From positions 1 through 34,850 of the forward strand of contig NZ_RCWA01000043.1 in NCBI RefSeq assembly GCF_018448905.1: DNA of 34,850 bases. The letters run 5' to 3'. A program made the translations under genes and the position numbers. Positions 15,920 to 24,719 of the stretch are shown here, piece by piece. Within the stretch, counting starts at the first letter, position 1, and every line of letters starts with the position of its first letter. The notes under the pieces are model-generated. The model did not search any database and was not told the origin of the DNA. It saw nothing but the letters and a program-made list of their open reading frames with translations. The DNA comes from Photorhabdus heterorhabditis (GTDB lineage: Bacteria; Pseudomonadota; Gammaproteobacteria; Enterobacterales; Enterobacteriaceae).

Positions 15920-16339
15920 TTAATACACTACCATAGCTTTTTGCGTACGCGCAAGCTTTTTGCACTCTTGTATTTCATTATCCATTTCTAATGTGATATC
16001 AAGCATAGCTAAACATCCCTGTACAAAGCTTTCGCCTTTTTGCAACCGGGAACGTACTTCAATATCTGATACCTCAATTAAACGAGCTATCGATCGTTTA
16101 GAAATACCCAAAGCATAGTACATAAATAAAACTTCAATTTCTTCAGACTTATCTACCGTCTTAAGCTTTGCTATACAGGCATCAATGATCAAACCATCAT
16201 TATCGCAACAGGAAGGACGAGATGGACGAGTTGACGTAATCAGCCCCCTAAACCCAGCAGCGATCGGCGGCCAATTAACACCAGTGGCATCATCAGCCCA
16301 ACCACCCCAACGCTCTAGAACTTGTTGAATATTGCGCAT
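15920..16339 (-). CDS. Antitermination protein Q (lambdoid late-gene regulator)
   Basis: A 139-residue protein of the 82/21-type Q family. The start MRNIQQVLERWGGWADDATG and the following SPIAAGF-like NWPPIAAGFRGLI, the SRPSCCDNDGLIIDACIAKL block, and YYALGISKRSIARLIEVSD (a helix-turn-helix) are typical. So is FVQGCLAMLDITLEMD. Q binds near a late promoter, joins RNA polymerase and lets it pass terminators, switching on all late genes. Here the only late genes downstream are tail genes. The ribosome site is AAGGT. Length is normal for the family. It is the one regulatory gene kept from the phage, which suggests the tail cassette is still regulated. Confidence 0.9.
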   Translation of the reverse strand: MRNIQQVLERWGGWADDATGVNWPPIAAGFRGLITSTRPSRPSCCDNDGLIIDACIAKLKTVDKSEEIEVLFMYYALGISKRSIARLIEVSDIEVRSRLQKGESFVQGCLAMLDITLEMDNEIQECKKLARTQKAMVVY

Positions 16340-16422
16340 ACGTTTTTACCTTAATTTTTAGTAGCAAATAGTAGTAAAAATTATTTTCGTAATGGCCTCT
16401 CGCATCCATGCATTCGGCGTTA

Positions 16423-16549
16423 TATACCTGTTATCTTTCAAGTTGCCTCTTTGTTGGCTGCACTCACTCACCCCGGTCACAGAGTTATCTATGCTCCCGG
16501 GGATTCGCTCCCTTGCCGTCGCGATACATCTTGAAATCTATTGGGTATA
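16423..16549 (+). repeat. ERIC element (127 bp), copy 2
   Basis: Same length, orientation and core as copy 1 (TATACC... to ...GGGTATA), about 85 bases upstream of the Q start. It differs from copy 1 at a few positions only (for example CCCGGTCAC for CCCAGTCAC). Confidence 0.9.
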
Positions 16550-16603
16550 ACGAATTTCTCATGCTCTATTTCTTGCGTTTCTTTGTTACTTAACTATATC
16601 GTC

Positions 16604-16860
16604 TCAATACATCTTATTACCTGATCTATTAAATAGAAATCCTATCTGATTTCTATTCCTTCCAAGCTTAATCTCAGAGGAAAATATAATATCTTGGTTA
16701 ATACAACTAGTTATAAAGTGCTTATCATCCCCATCTAAGTATTTCTCATATAAATTTTACCTAATCCTGTAATGTATCCTACCTTAAAAGGCAAGGAACT
16801 TAGAACATCTAAAGCAAAGCTAATAGTTTTTATTATTTTCCGAGAATTTTCAGACAACAT
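16604..16860 (-). pseudogene. Small ORF broken by a two-base insertion
   Basis: From ATG 16860 (AAGGGG upstream) the frame reads MLSENSRKIIKTISFALDVL, SSLPFKVGYITGLGKIYM and then stops. In the shifted frame from about 16750 it continues EKYLDGDDKHFITSCINQDI, SSEIKLGRNRNQIGFLF and ends NRSGNKMY at 16604. Removing one AT from TATATGAG would restore an 84-residue protein. I do not recognise a family. A sequencing error or recent inactivation would look the same. Confidence 0.4.
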
Positions 16861-17506
16861 AACAACCCCTTTTTATTATCAGATAAAAAATACATTAAAT
16901 AAAAAGTAGCACAAAATTTTTATCTCATGGATATTAAAGTGTAAAAAATACTTTGGATCAACGCTGAAATCTATAGAAAAATGACGATTAAAAATGTCCT
17001 CTACACCTATAACAAAGGTACAGAGATCATACTGTTTACATAACGATCAGCGACAAATCGATGCAAATGTAGGATTTGACTAACAGTGTTCGAAATATCT
17101 CAAGCAGATTTGAAAAAATTTTTAAGGCAGAAATAGGATTAATGTTACTAACAGTAAATTACCGATTATCAGGTAAATATCTATGCAGAAAGTTTTAACA
17201 TTGTCAGAAATAACCCCTTTTTAACCAACGAGTTTTTTTAAACTCATGCGACTTAACCGGCAATTTGGAAAAAGTATTTTACTGGTATGAAACTGTTTTT
17301 GCCTAACACGATCTTGCAACATCAATACCTGCTGCTATCTTTTACCCTGTCTGATCTCTATTTCCTGATTTCTTATTCTGGCTATTTTATGTTGGCCTGC
17401 CTGACAATGAGTTTCGCACTGATATCCATTCTGATAAAAAGATCGCTATGGAAAGTGACAAAATTAGCTGTATATAAAAACAGTTCTTTTATGTGAGATA
17501 AACATG
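16861..17506. other. Intergenic stretch without a supported gene
   Basis: Very AT-rich with scattered stops. A 69-codon hydrophobic frame at 17287-17496 (+) has no ribosome site and a composition no different from its surroundings. Nothing phage-like (integrase, attachment duplication) was found. Confidence 0.4.
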
Positions 17507-17542
17507 AAAAAAGCCGTTATCTTCTGATAAAGATAACGGCTT
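17506..17542 (-). terminator. Terminator of tRNA-Thr
   Basis: Perfect 13-bp stem: AAGCCGTTATCTT at 17511-17523 and its complement at 17530-17542, with a six-base loop. It is followed on the - strand by T residues (17506-17510). It lies 11 bases past the tRNA 3' end. Confidence 0.88.
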
Positions 17543-17553
17543 CTTATATGATT

Positions 17554-17629
<76 letters not shown>

Positions 17630-17660
17630 GTATTCCGGGGTAGCCCCCGAAAGCGAGCGC

Positions 17661-17690
17661 AGTATATTACAACCTGATTCAAACAATCAA
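17661..17690 (-). promoter_or_regulatory. Promoter of tRNA-Thr
   Basis: On the - strand TTGATT (17685-17690), 18 bases, TATACT (17661-17666). A GC-rich discriminator (GCGCTCGC) follows, as is usual for stable-RNA promoters under stringent control. Confidence 0.7.
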
Positions 17691-17896
17691 GCATAAATAA
17701 TAGATTTTTTTAGGCATATTCAAAACACCATAAACCCTGACATCAAAATCTGATCATTGATGACATATCGCTATCCCAAAGAACACTCTGACACAGAGAC
17801 AACCACTATAAGATTGTGCAAAACTGAAGGTACTACCCAGGCAGCGACCTTTTCACTTCTCTTCAATTTATTCCACCCCAAAATAGTTGACTGCTA

Positions 17897-17910
17897 TATA
17901 CCCAATAGAT
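17897..17910. repeat. Short ERIC-end fragment
   Basis: TATACCCAATAGAT is identical to the reverse complement of the last 14 bases of the ERIC copies in this window. No ERIC core follows, so it may be a deleted copy or chance. Confidence 0.3.
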
Positions 17911-17992
17911 GGGTTTATAATCTGGTGGTTTCTCATAGAAACCGAGCGAGAGCTAAGTGATCTTCGCGCATTCTGAATGATACTCTGGAATG

Positions 17993-18026
17993 AAAAAAAC
18001 CTTATGCATAAAATATACATAAGGTT
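17993..18026 (-). terminator. Terminator of tRNA-Ser
   Basis: Nine-pair stem AACCTTATG / CATAAGGTT, with a T-run on the - strand at 17993-17999. It starts seven bases past the tRNA-Ser 3' end. Confidence 0.85.
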
Positions 18027-18032
18027 AGTATT

Positions 18033-18120
<88 letters not shown>

Positions 18121-18130
18121 ATGGCGCGAG

Positions 18131-18160
18131 ATTATGCTCTATAGTAGGATCGTATGTCTA
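18131..18160 (-). promoter_or_regulatory. Promoter of tRNA-Ser
   Basis: On the - strand TAGACA (18155-18160), 18 bases, CATAAT (18131-18136), followed by a CTCGCGC discriminator. Confidence 0.65.
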
Positions 18161-18301
18161 GTCTTAATCGCAAAAAATCTGTGATTTTTTTACTATTCGC
18201 TCAATCCTCAATCTACAATACCATTCCAGGTTCTTATCCTGTTAAAATTAGCGTTCTCGCTAAATCATAGCCAAACAATGACTAAGGTTTTTACCTAACG
18301 C

Positions 18302-20992
18302 ATGTATAACAGACAATCTTCAATCAATTCATCAACCATAAACCGTTACTATGGCTTGTTCATTGCCCTGCTTTTTGTTTCCCTGTTTTTATATAGCTAT
18401 AACTACTTCAACGCCTGGCTGATGGGGAAAAAGTACGCGCTAAATAGTGTTGCAACCAAAATGGTATTGCAGATAGAAGATTATCGTTACCATGCTAATT
18501 CTATCTTTGAACAAGCTAATATCTCGCCTTTTAAACTACAGGGACCTGTTTCACCAATGAAGCTACGACCTGATGTTTATTGGCTTGAAAGTCGTTATCA
18601 GGCTATCGACGCTATTATTTTTGGTCACCATAACGCGACAAGTGCAGCGTTGGCACAACGTCTTTCCAATTATATAGAGATTTTGTGGGGCGCCCGCAAT
18701 GAATACAACTCTATGTACTATCTGAACGGTAAAGATAACAATCTGTTTTTAATAACAACTCACTCCATTCTTAAACCAGAATTAAGATTTAAAGAAAGTT
18801 ATCTGACACTGACAGCCGAATCGAAACGTTCAGAGATGCTGATGCAGTCTACCGCTTTAGATGAACGGGAAAATATTTCATCAATCCGTAAGCTAAGTGG
18901 CGAAAATCTCTATTTCTACACTTACAGGGCAACATTCAACTCACCAGGTCAATTGGCGACCGTTATCGCTTTTGATTTACCGATTAGCCATCTCCTTCCT
19001 ATCGATATGGGAGCAGCAAACTTCAGCTTACTATCTAACAATGAACAAAACCCCGATGAAACGAATAAAGCTAATATCTCACAAAATGGTTTCTGGCTCG
19101 AATTCTCTCAACCACTCAGTGGCACGAAATACAAATTACTGTATCGGGTATCACTCAAAGATTTGCTGATCGATTTGTTGTACAAAAACATCTGGCTACT
19201 GCTGGCAGATTCAATATTTATTATTCTGTCTCTGGGTGGGCTTATTTATATTCGTAAAAAATATATTGCCCCAAATGCTCTTATGAGCCACGAGCTACAA
19301 GTCAAGGATGCGTTAAGTAACGATATTATCTCCAATATCCCAATTGGTTTACTGATTTATAATTTCTCAACAAATCAGATAATCATGAGTAATAAAATTG
19401 CTGATCATCTATTGCCTGATATCGACTTAAACAAAATTAAAATGATGGCAAAGCAACATCATGGTGTCATCCAAACATCAATTGACGATTCAGTCTATGA
19501 AATTAAAGTGCACAACATTCACCTGTTGCCAGAAACTTATCTATTTTTATTGCAAGATAAAGACCAGGAAGCATTGATTAACAAGCGTTTACAACTTGCA
19601 CATCTCGAACATGATAAGAGCGTACAAGCCCGACGTTTTATGTTAACAAACATTAGCTCAGAGCTGAAACAGCCAATAAAGGAATTAAATAATATTGCTT
19701 ACCAACTAAAACAAATCCCTATAGAGGAAAATAGTGATCATATCATCAATAATTTATTAACTAAATCTGAATATATATCCGGCTGGGTCGAGAATATCTC
19801 ATTTCTCAATGAATTGGAATTAGGTGACTGGCAAGCAAAAAGTGAGTCATTTTCATTATCACACATGTTAGACGATATTTTTAAAAACGTGTTATCAAAA
19901 ATAAATAATAAAGGGTTAAATTATTATTATCACTGTAATATTAACCCTGAATCCATATTTATTGGCGATGGCTTTGTCATCCGTAAAATTATCCTGATGT
20001 TGGTTAACTATGCAATCACGATTACATCTTATGGGAAAATATCACTCATAGTTAATTATTCTCAGAAATACAAAGATCAAATTCAGATCGAAGTTATAGA
20101 TACCGGTGCCGGACTGAATTCAAACGATTTGGCAAATTTGAATTATCCATTTCTAAACAAAGCGGTTGGAGATAAATATCAGTCCAATTCAGGGCTGACC
20201 TTCTATCTCTGTGACCAATTATGTCGAAAACTCAATGGTCATTTTACTATAGACAGCAAACCTAACCTGGGTACACATTACACCATCAGTTTGCCGTTGA
20301 TAATCGATCAAGACCAATGCCCACAGCTACTGGAAGATATTACCGCTTTACTGGATATTAGCAATACAGAAATCCGTAAGATCATACAAAATTACCTAAG
20401 ACATTATGGCGCTGCTTACTTTGATAAAAAGAAAGAAAATATCAGTAGAGAATACGATATCATACTGACAGATAAACCGTATGATTCCGCCAGATCTACT
20501 ATATTGTTGGTTGGTGATCTTGCTGGCCTTGAGCAGATGACTCCTGACTATATTAGATGTAACTACAATCTGAACGAAGCTATTATCAATGCCATTTCGT
20601 TATTAATTGAGAGAAACCTCAGTTTTAACGAATTTAATGAAATTTCAGAAATGTCACCATTTAACAACGAAGACACTGATTACGATATTGAAAATGTTAT
20701 AAGCAGTTACCGAAAACAGCTGGCAGCTAGTGATTATCAGCAATTATTTATCGAGACAGTACCGATAGATATTAATAAACTGTATACTGATATAGAGCAG
20801 CATGATTTGATATCACTTTCGCAAACAGCACATCGCCTAAAAGGTGTCTTTGCTATGTTAGACTTAGAATTCCTCAAATTTTCTTGCGAAACACTGGAAC
20901 AACACATAACAAACGGTAACGAAATAGAGATTAAAAATAGCATCAGCCGCATTGATTCTTTCATCACAAGGCTGTTGCAGCAAGGTAACTAA
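18302..20992 (+). CDS. rcsD: RcsD phosphotransferase of the Rcs phosphorelay
   Basis: An 896-residue inner-membrane protein (E. coli about 890). A transmembrane helix near residues 17-37 (YGLFIALLFVSLFLYSYNYF), a periplasmic domain to about 295, and a second helix (IWLLLADSIFIILSLGGLIY). It then has a kinase-like part in which the phospho-acceptor histidine is replaced (NISSELKQPIKEL), a degenerate ATPase region (VIDTGAGLN), and a C-terminal HPt domain with TAHRLKGVF, the active histidine at about residue 844. RcsD passes phosphate between RcsC and RcsB in response to outer-membrane and peptidoglycan stress. The stop lies three bases before rcsB; an rcsB promoter within its end is known in E. 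coli. Confidence 0.95.
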   Translation: MYNRQSSINSSTINRYYGLFIALLFVSLFLYSYNYFNAWLMGKKYALNSVATKMVLQIEDYRYHANSIFEQANISPFKLQGPVSPMKLRPDVYWLESRYQAIDAIIFGHHNATSAALAQRLSNYIEILWGARNEYNSMYYLNGKDNNLFLITTHSILKPELRFKESYLTLTAESKRSEMLMQSTALDERENISSIRKLSGENLYFYTYRATFNSPGQLATVIAFDLPISHLLPIDMGAANFSLLSNNEQNPDETNKANISQNGFWLEFSQPLSGTKYKLLYRVSLKDLLIDLLYKNIWLLLADSIFIILSLGGLIYIRKKYIAPNALMSHELQVKDALSNDIISNIPIGLLIYNFSTNQIIMSNKIADHLLPDIDLNKIKMMAKQHHGVIQTSIDDSVYEIKVHNIHLLPETYLFLLQDKDQEALINKRLQLAHLEHDKSVQARRFMLTNISSELKQPIKELNNIAYQLKQIPIEENSDHIINNLLTKSEYISGWVENISFLNELELGDWQAKSESFSLSHMLDDIFKNVLSKINNKGLNYYYHCNINPESIFIGDGFVIRKIILMLVNYAITITSYGKISLIVNYSQKYKDQIQIEVIDTGAGLNSNDLANLNYPFLNKAVGDKYQSNSGLTFYLCDQLCRKLNGHFTIDSKPNLGTHYTISLPLIIDQDQCPQLLEDITALLDISNTEIRKIIQNYLRHYGAAYFDKKKENISREYDIILTDKPYDSARSTILLVGDLAGLEQMTPDYIRCNYNLNEAIINAISLLIERNLSFNEFNEISEMSPFNNEDTDYDIENVISSYRKQLAASDYQQLFIETVPIDINKLYTDIEQHDLISLSQTAHRLKGVFAMLDLEFLKFSCETLEQHITNGNEIEIKNSISRIDSFITRLLQQGN

Positions 20993-20995
20993 TAG

Positions 20996-21649
20996 ATGAA
21001 TAGCCTTAACGTCATTATTGCCGATGACCATCCAATTGTTCTGTTTGGCATCCGCAAATCACTTGAGCGACTCGAATGGATCAACGTTGTCGCTGAGTCG
21101 GAAGACTCTACTACTTTGATCAACAATCTATCTTGTATTAAAGCAAATGTGCTGATCACTGATTTGTCCATGCCTGGAGACATCTATGGTGATGGGATTA
21201 ATTTGATTAAATACATCAAACGCCATTACCCCAGGCTATCAATCATTGTTCTGACCATGAACAATAATCCAGCCATTTTAAGCGCTGTGCTCGAGCTTGA
21301 TATTGAAGGAGTTGTTTTAAAACAAGGAGCGCCAACAGATTTATCTGACGTATTGACTGCCCTGAAGCAAGGGGAAAAATTTATGCCAGAGAGTGTTTCT
21401 GAACTGTTGAAAAAAGTAACGAAAACCCGCTACGGTGACAAACCGTTATCACAAAAAGAGAGCGAAGTACTACGCCTGTTTGCCCAAGGTTTCTTGGTAA
21501 CAGATATTGCGAAAAAACTAAATCGAAGTGTCAAAACTATCAGCAGCCAGAAAAAATCAGCAATGGTAAAACTGGGTGTGAATAACGATATTGCGCTACT
21601 TAATTATCTTGCTTCTGTGGCTATCAGTGCCAATGAAAATGTTCATTAA
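20996..21649 (+). CDS. rcsB: RcsB response regulator
   Basis: A 217-residue regulator with receiver domain (NVIIADDHP at 5-13, phospho-acceptor Asp56 in LITDLSMPGD, Thr87/Lys109 region IIVLTMN and VVLKQGAP). Its LuxR-type DNA-binding domain includes PLSQKESEVLRLFAQGFLVT, DIAKKLNRSVKTISSQKKSA and MVKLGVNND. It controls capsule, motility and stress genes alone as a homodimer or with RcsA and other partners. In entomopathogenic relatives it also affects virulence and swarming. Convergent with rcsC across a shared hairpin. Confidence 0.97.
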   Translation: MNSLNVIIADDHPIVLFGIRKSLERLEWINVVAESEDSTTLINNLSCIKANVLITDLSMPGDIYGDGINLIKYIKRHYPRLSIIVLTMNNNPAILSAVLELDIEGVVLKQGAPTDLSDVLTALKQGEKFMPESVSELLKKVTKTRYGDKPLSQKESEVLRLFAQGFLVTDIAKKLNRSVKTISSQKKSAMVKLGVNNDIALLNYLASVAISANENVH

Positions 21650-21684
21650 ATGCGATCCGTTATTTTAATATGAAACGAACTCTG

Positions 21685-21714
21685 ATGCCTGGGAGCTACT
21701 ATGGTACCAGGCAT
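21685..21714. terminator. Bidirectional terminator between rcsB and rcsC
   Basis: Eight-pair stem ATGCCTGG / CCAGGCAT with additional inner pairing, flanked by T-rich sequence on the + side (TATTCT) and A/T on the other. It sits between two convergent genes. Confidence 0.65.
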
Positions 21715-21718
21715 TATT

Positions 21719-24571
21719 CTAAGCACTAATACTCCCGACCGCTGTTAGTACCTGTTTGAGAGTCGCAAGGGAAACAGGCTTAGACAAACAATCATTCATC
21801 CCAGCATCAATACAGCGTTGCTTTTCTTCTGCCAATGCATTCGCCGTAATACCAATGATCGGCAACTCACATCCTTTATTCCGTAAATACATTGTTAGCG
21901 CATAACCATCCATATTAGGCATATTGACATCTGTCAGAATGATATCAACATATTCTTTCTTCAAATACTCCAATGCATCCAATCCATCATTCGCCATCGC
22001 TGTCTGAAAACCAATAGATTTCAATTGATCAGTCAATAAATAACGGTTGATAGGATGATCGTCCACGACCAACACCATAATAGTATTCAGCCAAGTGCTT
22101 GCCTGCAAGACAGGCAATGCTGTATTCAATACCTCGCTATTACCCGGTGAAATTAACCTCTCAATAAGTATAGCTAAATCATGCAAATGGTAAGTATTAT
22201 GTAACCAATAGTTTTCTCTGATTTGTTCTGGTGAGCCAATATAGGCCGTCGATAATTCAATATAAGCATATAGAGGGGTAATAACAGCATCAGAGAAGTC
22301 ACTGATAATAATTTCACTGCCATCTGTATTTTGCCCACTATATAAAACAATTTGTAAACCATGATAAATCAGAAAACGCTGTAAAAAATCTTCCAGATAA
22401 AGATTACGTATAGCCAATATAACTTTTTGCTGATGCTCATTAACTAGCTGAATTTTTGGTATATATTTCGCACCGTATAAAGGTAAACGGATAGAAAACA
22501 TACTGCCTATCTGTGGCTGTGAAATAACTTCAATATCGCCATCCATCAAGTTGATAAGTTTTTCACAAATCGCTAAACCAAGACCCGTTCCTTGAGATGA
22601 ACTTTCAGTATTTGGCATTATCTGGAAAAACGGATCAAATAACTGAATAAGCGCCTTATCAGAAATTCCTACTCCTGTATCCTTTACTCTGACATACAAG
22701 TAATCCCTATCAACTACTACATGTATAACCACACATCCAGTATCAGTGAATTTAATCGCATTATTCAACAGATTAGATATAACCTGTTGTAATCGAACGG
22801 GATCATTGCGGATATAATCCGCTACATCCGGCTCGATATAGCAATATAAGCTCAACGACTTTTTCGTAACTAATGGCAGATAGTTGGAAATAACGTGAGA
22901 GATAACTTCCTGACAAGAAAATTCTTTAGGTTCAATTTTAAGCTGTTTAGATTCAATCTTAGAGAAATCGAGGATGTCGCTGATAATTTTCAGTAACAAG
23001 GCTGAAGAGTTATTCATCGTTGATAATAAACGGACTGATTCAGCCGGTAATGAATGGGATTGTAATAACTCTAGGTTGCCAATAATTCCGTAAAGAGGTG
23101 TTCTCAATTCGTGGCTGACGGTAGCCAAAAACATAGACTTAGAATAGCTAGCCTGCTCCGATGCCAATGCCATTTCCTGTAATGATTTTTCCATCCTTAC
23201 ACGAACACTGATGTCAACCAATACACAAATTGCCACTTCTTCATTCCTGTAACGGGAATGAACAAAGCTGATTTGCAGATGATTGTTATTACTGGTTACT
23301 ACGTCAACATAGCTGCTGGTTCTATCACAAATAATATGAATAATACGTTCCCGATCTTCATGGGTCAGCATTTTCAAGTAATTATGAGCCAATTCATTAC
23401 TCAAAATATTACTGCCATCACTTACCCGCAATATACTGATCCCAACAGGAGCTGAAGCGACAATTTTATGATTAAACTGCTCGTGTTCCTCCAAACGAAT
23501 CGCATTATCTTCCGCCGGAACAAACATTTTCCGCTCAAACAGATATACCAAGATAATGATGACAAAAGCAGATAGCACATTAAGCACAATGCTGCTAATA
23601 ATCTGTATCTTAAAACCTTCAAAAATATTTTTCAGTGGAAGCGCGTAAATTATACTGAATGAAGATGGAATTAACCGGCGTTTTAACAATAAATCAGTGA
23701 AGTTATCATCATAGCCAAAATAAGGCGCTTCCAACTGATAATCATCATAATCAAGTTTGTAATCATCATTTGCTGGATAGTGCAACATGGGTTGATTACT
23801 ACGATTTAACAATGTTATTGAAATCGGACGATCTTGCCTTTGAATAAAAGTATCTAATCTGATGAACTGTTCAATTCCTATCATGGCAACCATCTGACCG
23901 TTTACATATACCGGTGCTAACACATAGAGATGGCCGCTATCCGATCTTGCACCAGGCATAACCCAATAAACATTTCGTTCTTTACCTTGCTCTTTCAGAC
24001 TAATAAGTCTACGTGAGTTTTCATAGACTATTTTTTTCAGCGTATCAAGCTCAGTCGTAGTATTACGAATAGAAAAATTCACCATACACATGCTCTGCGT
24101 ACCCACCAGAAAAACCTGATTCAACCCCTGTGGAGCCGCAAGATTATCTTTCCAATAAAAGATAAGGTTATTCAACGAATTTAAGTAACTATGGGTATTT
24201 TTGCGAAAGGTATGACAGTCAGCACTTTGGTTTAAAGGGTGATAAGAAAATGCCGGGTTATTATGTGGAAAATCAAAAACTGCATTCTTTTTTTCATTGG
24301 AATTCAGTAAATGTTTTTCTGTCATATATTGGATATCGCGCAGAATACTGGCAGTATGACGCACATAAGAGAGGGTAGAATCATAATTAGCATTATATTC
24401 TTGTCGGATGTCAGATTTTACTTCATTAAAGATATTAACCAAGTAAAAAGCCGTTAACAAAGCTCCTAATGCCCACAACATCAAACCAATTACCCGGAAA
24501 AGGTAACGGGATATTTTCAGTGTTGTACGAAAAGAAGAAAGATATCTCAAAAGGCTACCTGATAAAAACAA
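21719..24571 (-). CDS. rcsC: RcsC hybrid sensor kinase
   Basis: Up to 950 residues (E. coli 949). The ATG at 24571 has a poor ribosome site. The TTG eight codons in (24550, LRYLSSFRTTLK, with AGGT upstream) aligns with the E. coli start MKYLASFRTTLK and is at least as likely. Two membrane helices bracket a periplasmic domain (about 25-45 and 330-350). Then come a PAS-like part, HisKA with VSHELRTPLYGIIG (His487 from the ATG), HATPase with NLLNNAIKF, VKDTGVGIS and GTGLGLAICEKL, the RcsC ABL domain, and a receiver with VDDHPINR and ILTDVNMPNMDG (Asp881). It phosphorylates or dephosphorylates RcsB through RcsD. Confidence 0.95.
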   Translation of the reverse strand: MFLSGSLLRYLSSFRTTLKISRYLFRVIGLMLWALGALLTAFYLVNIFNEVKSDIRQEYNANYDSTLSYVRHTASILRDIQYMTEKHLLNSNEKKNAVFDFPHNNPAFSYHPLNQSADCHTFRKNTHSYLNSLNNLIFYWKDNLAAPQGLNQVFLVGTQSMCMVNFSIRNTTTELDTLKKIVYENSRRLISLKEQGKERNVYWVMPGARSDSGHLYVLAPVYVNGQMVAMIGIEQFIRLDTFIQRQDRPISITLLNRSNQPMLHYPANDDYKLDYDDYQLEAPYFGYDDNFTDLLLKRRLIPSSFSIIYALPLKNIFEGFKIQIISSIVLNVLSAFVIIILVYLFERKMFVPAEDNAIRLEEHEQFNHKIVASAPVGISILRVSDGSNILSNELAHNYLKMLTHEDRERIIHIICDRTSSYVDVVTSNNNHLQISFVHSRYRNEEVAICVLVDISVRVRMEKSLQEMALASEQASYSKSMFLATVSHELRTPLYGIIGNLELLQSHSLPAESVRLLSTMNNSSALLLKIISDILDFSKIESKQLKIEPKEFSCQEVISHVISNYLPLVTKKSLSLYCYIEPDVADYIRNDPVRLQQVISNLLNNAIKFTDTGCVVIHVVVDRDYLYVRVKDTGVGISDKALIQLFDPFFQIMPNTESSSQGTGLGLAICEKLINLMDGDIEVISQPQIGSMFSIRLPLYGAKYIPKIQLVNEHQQKVILAIRNLYLEDFLQRFLIYHGLQIVLYSGQNTDGSEIIISDFSDAVITPLYAYIELSTAYIGSPEQIRENYWLHNTYHLHDLAILIERLISPGNSEVLNTALPVLQASTWLNTIMVLVVDDHPINRYLLTDQLKSIGFQTAMANDGLDALEYLKKEYVDIILTDVNMPNMDGYALTMYLRNKGCELPIIGITANALAEEKQRCIDAGMNDCLSKPVSLATLKQVLTAVGSISA

Positions 24572-24664
24572 ACATCATTCAACGTAATGAATTACAGGAT
24601 ATACCAGAGCTTAAAAATTACAAAGAATCATCTGTTATAATTCTAAATTAATAAAACTCACCTG

Positions 24665-24691
24665 AAAAAAACAGGTACCGAAGTACCTGTT
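24665..24691 (-). terminator. gyrA terminator
   Basis: On the - strand AACAGGTAC, loop TTCG, GTACCTGTT, then six T residues. A perfect nine-pair stem with a stable UUCG-type loop 28 bases beyond the gyrA stop. Confidence 0.93.
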
Positions 24692-24719
24692 CCTTAATTG
24701 AGTGAAAAAATATTTTCAC

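Noticed and set aside
17287-17496. 69-codon hydrophobic frame
   Set aside because: No ribosome site, no recognisable family, and AT-rich DNA readily gives hydrophobic frames.
17757-17960. 67-codon frame between the tRNAs
   Set aside because: No ribosome site and no coding character.
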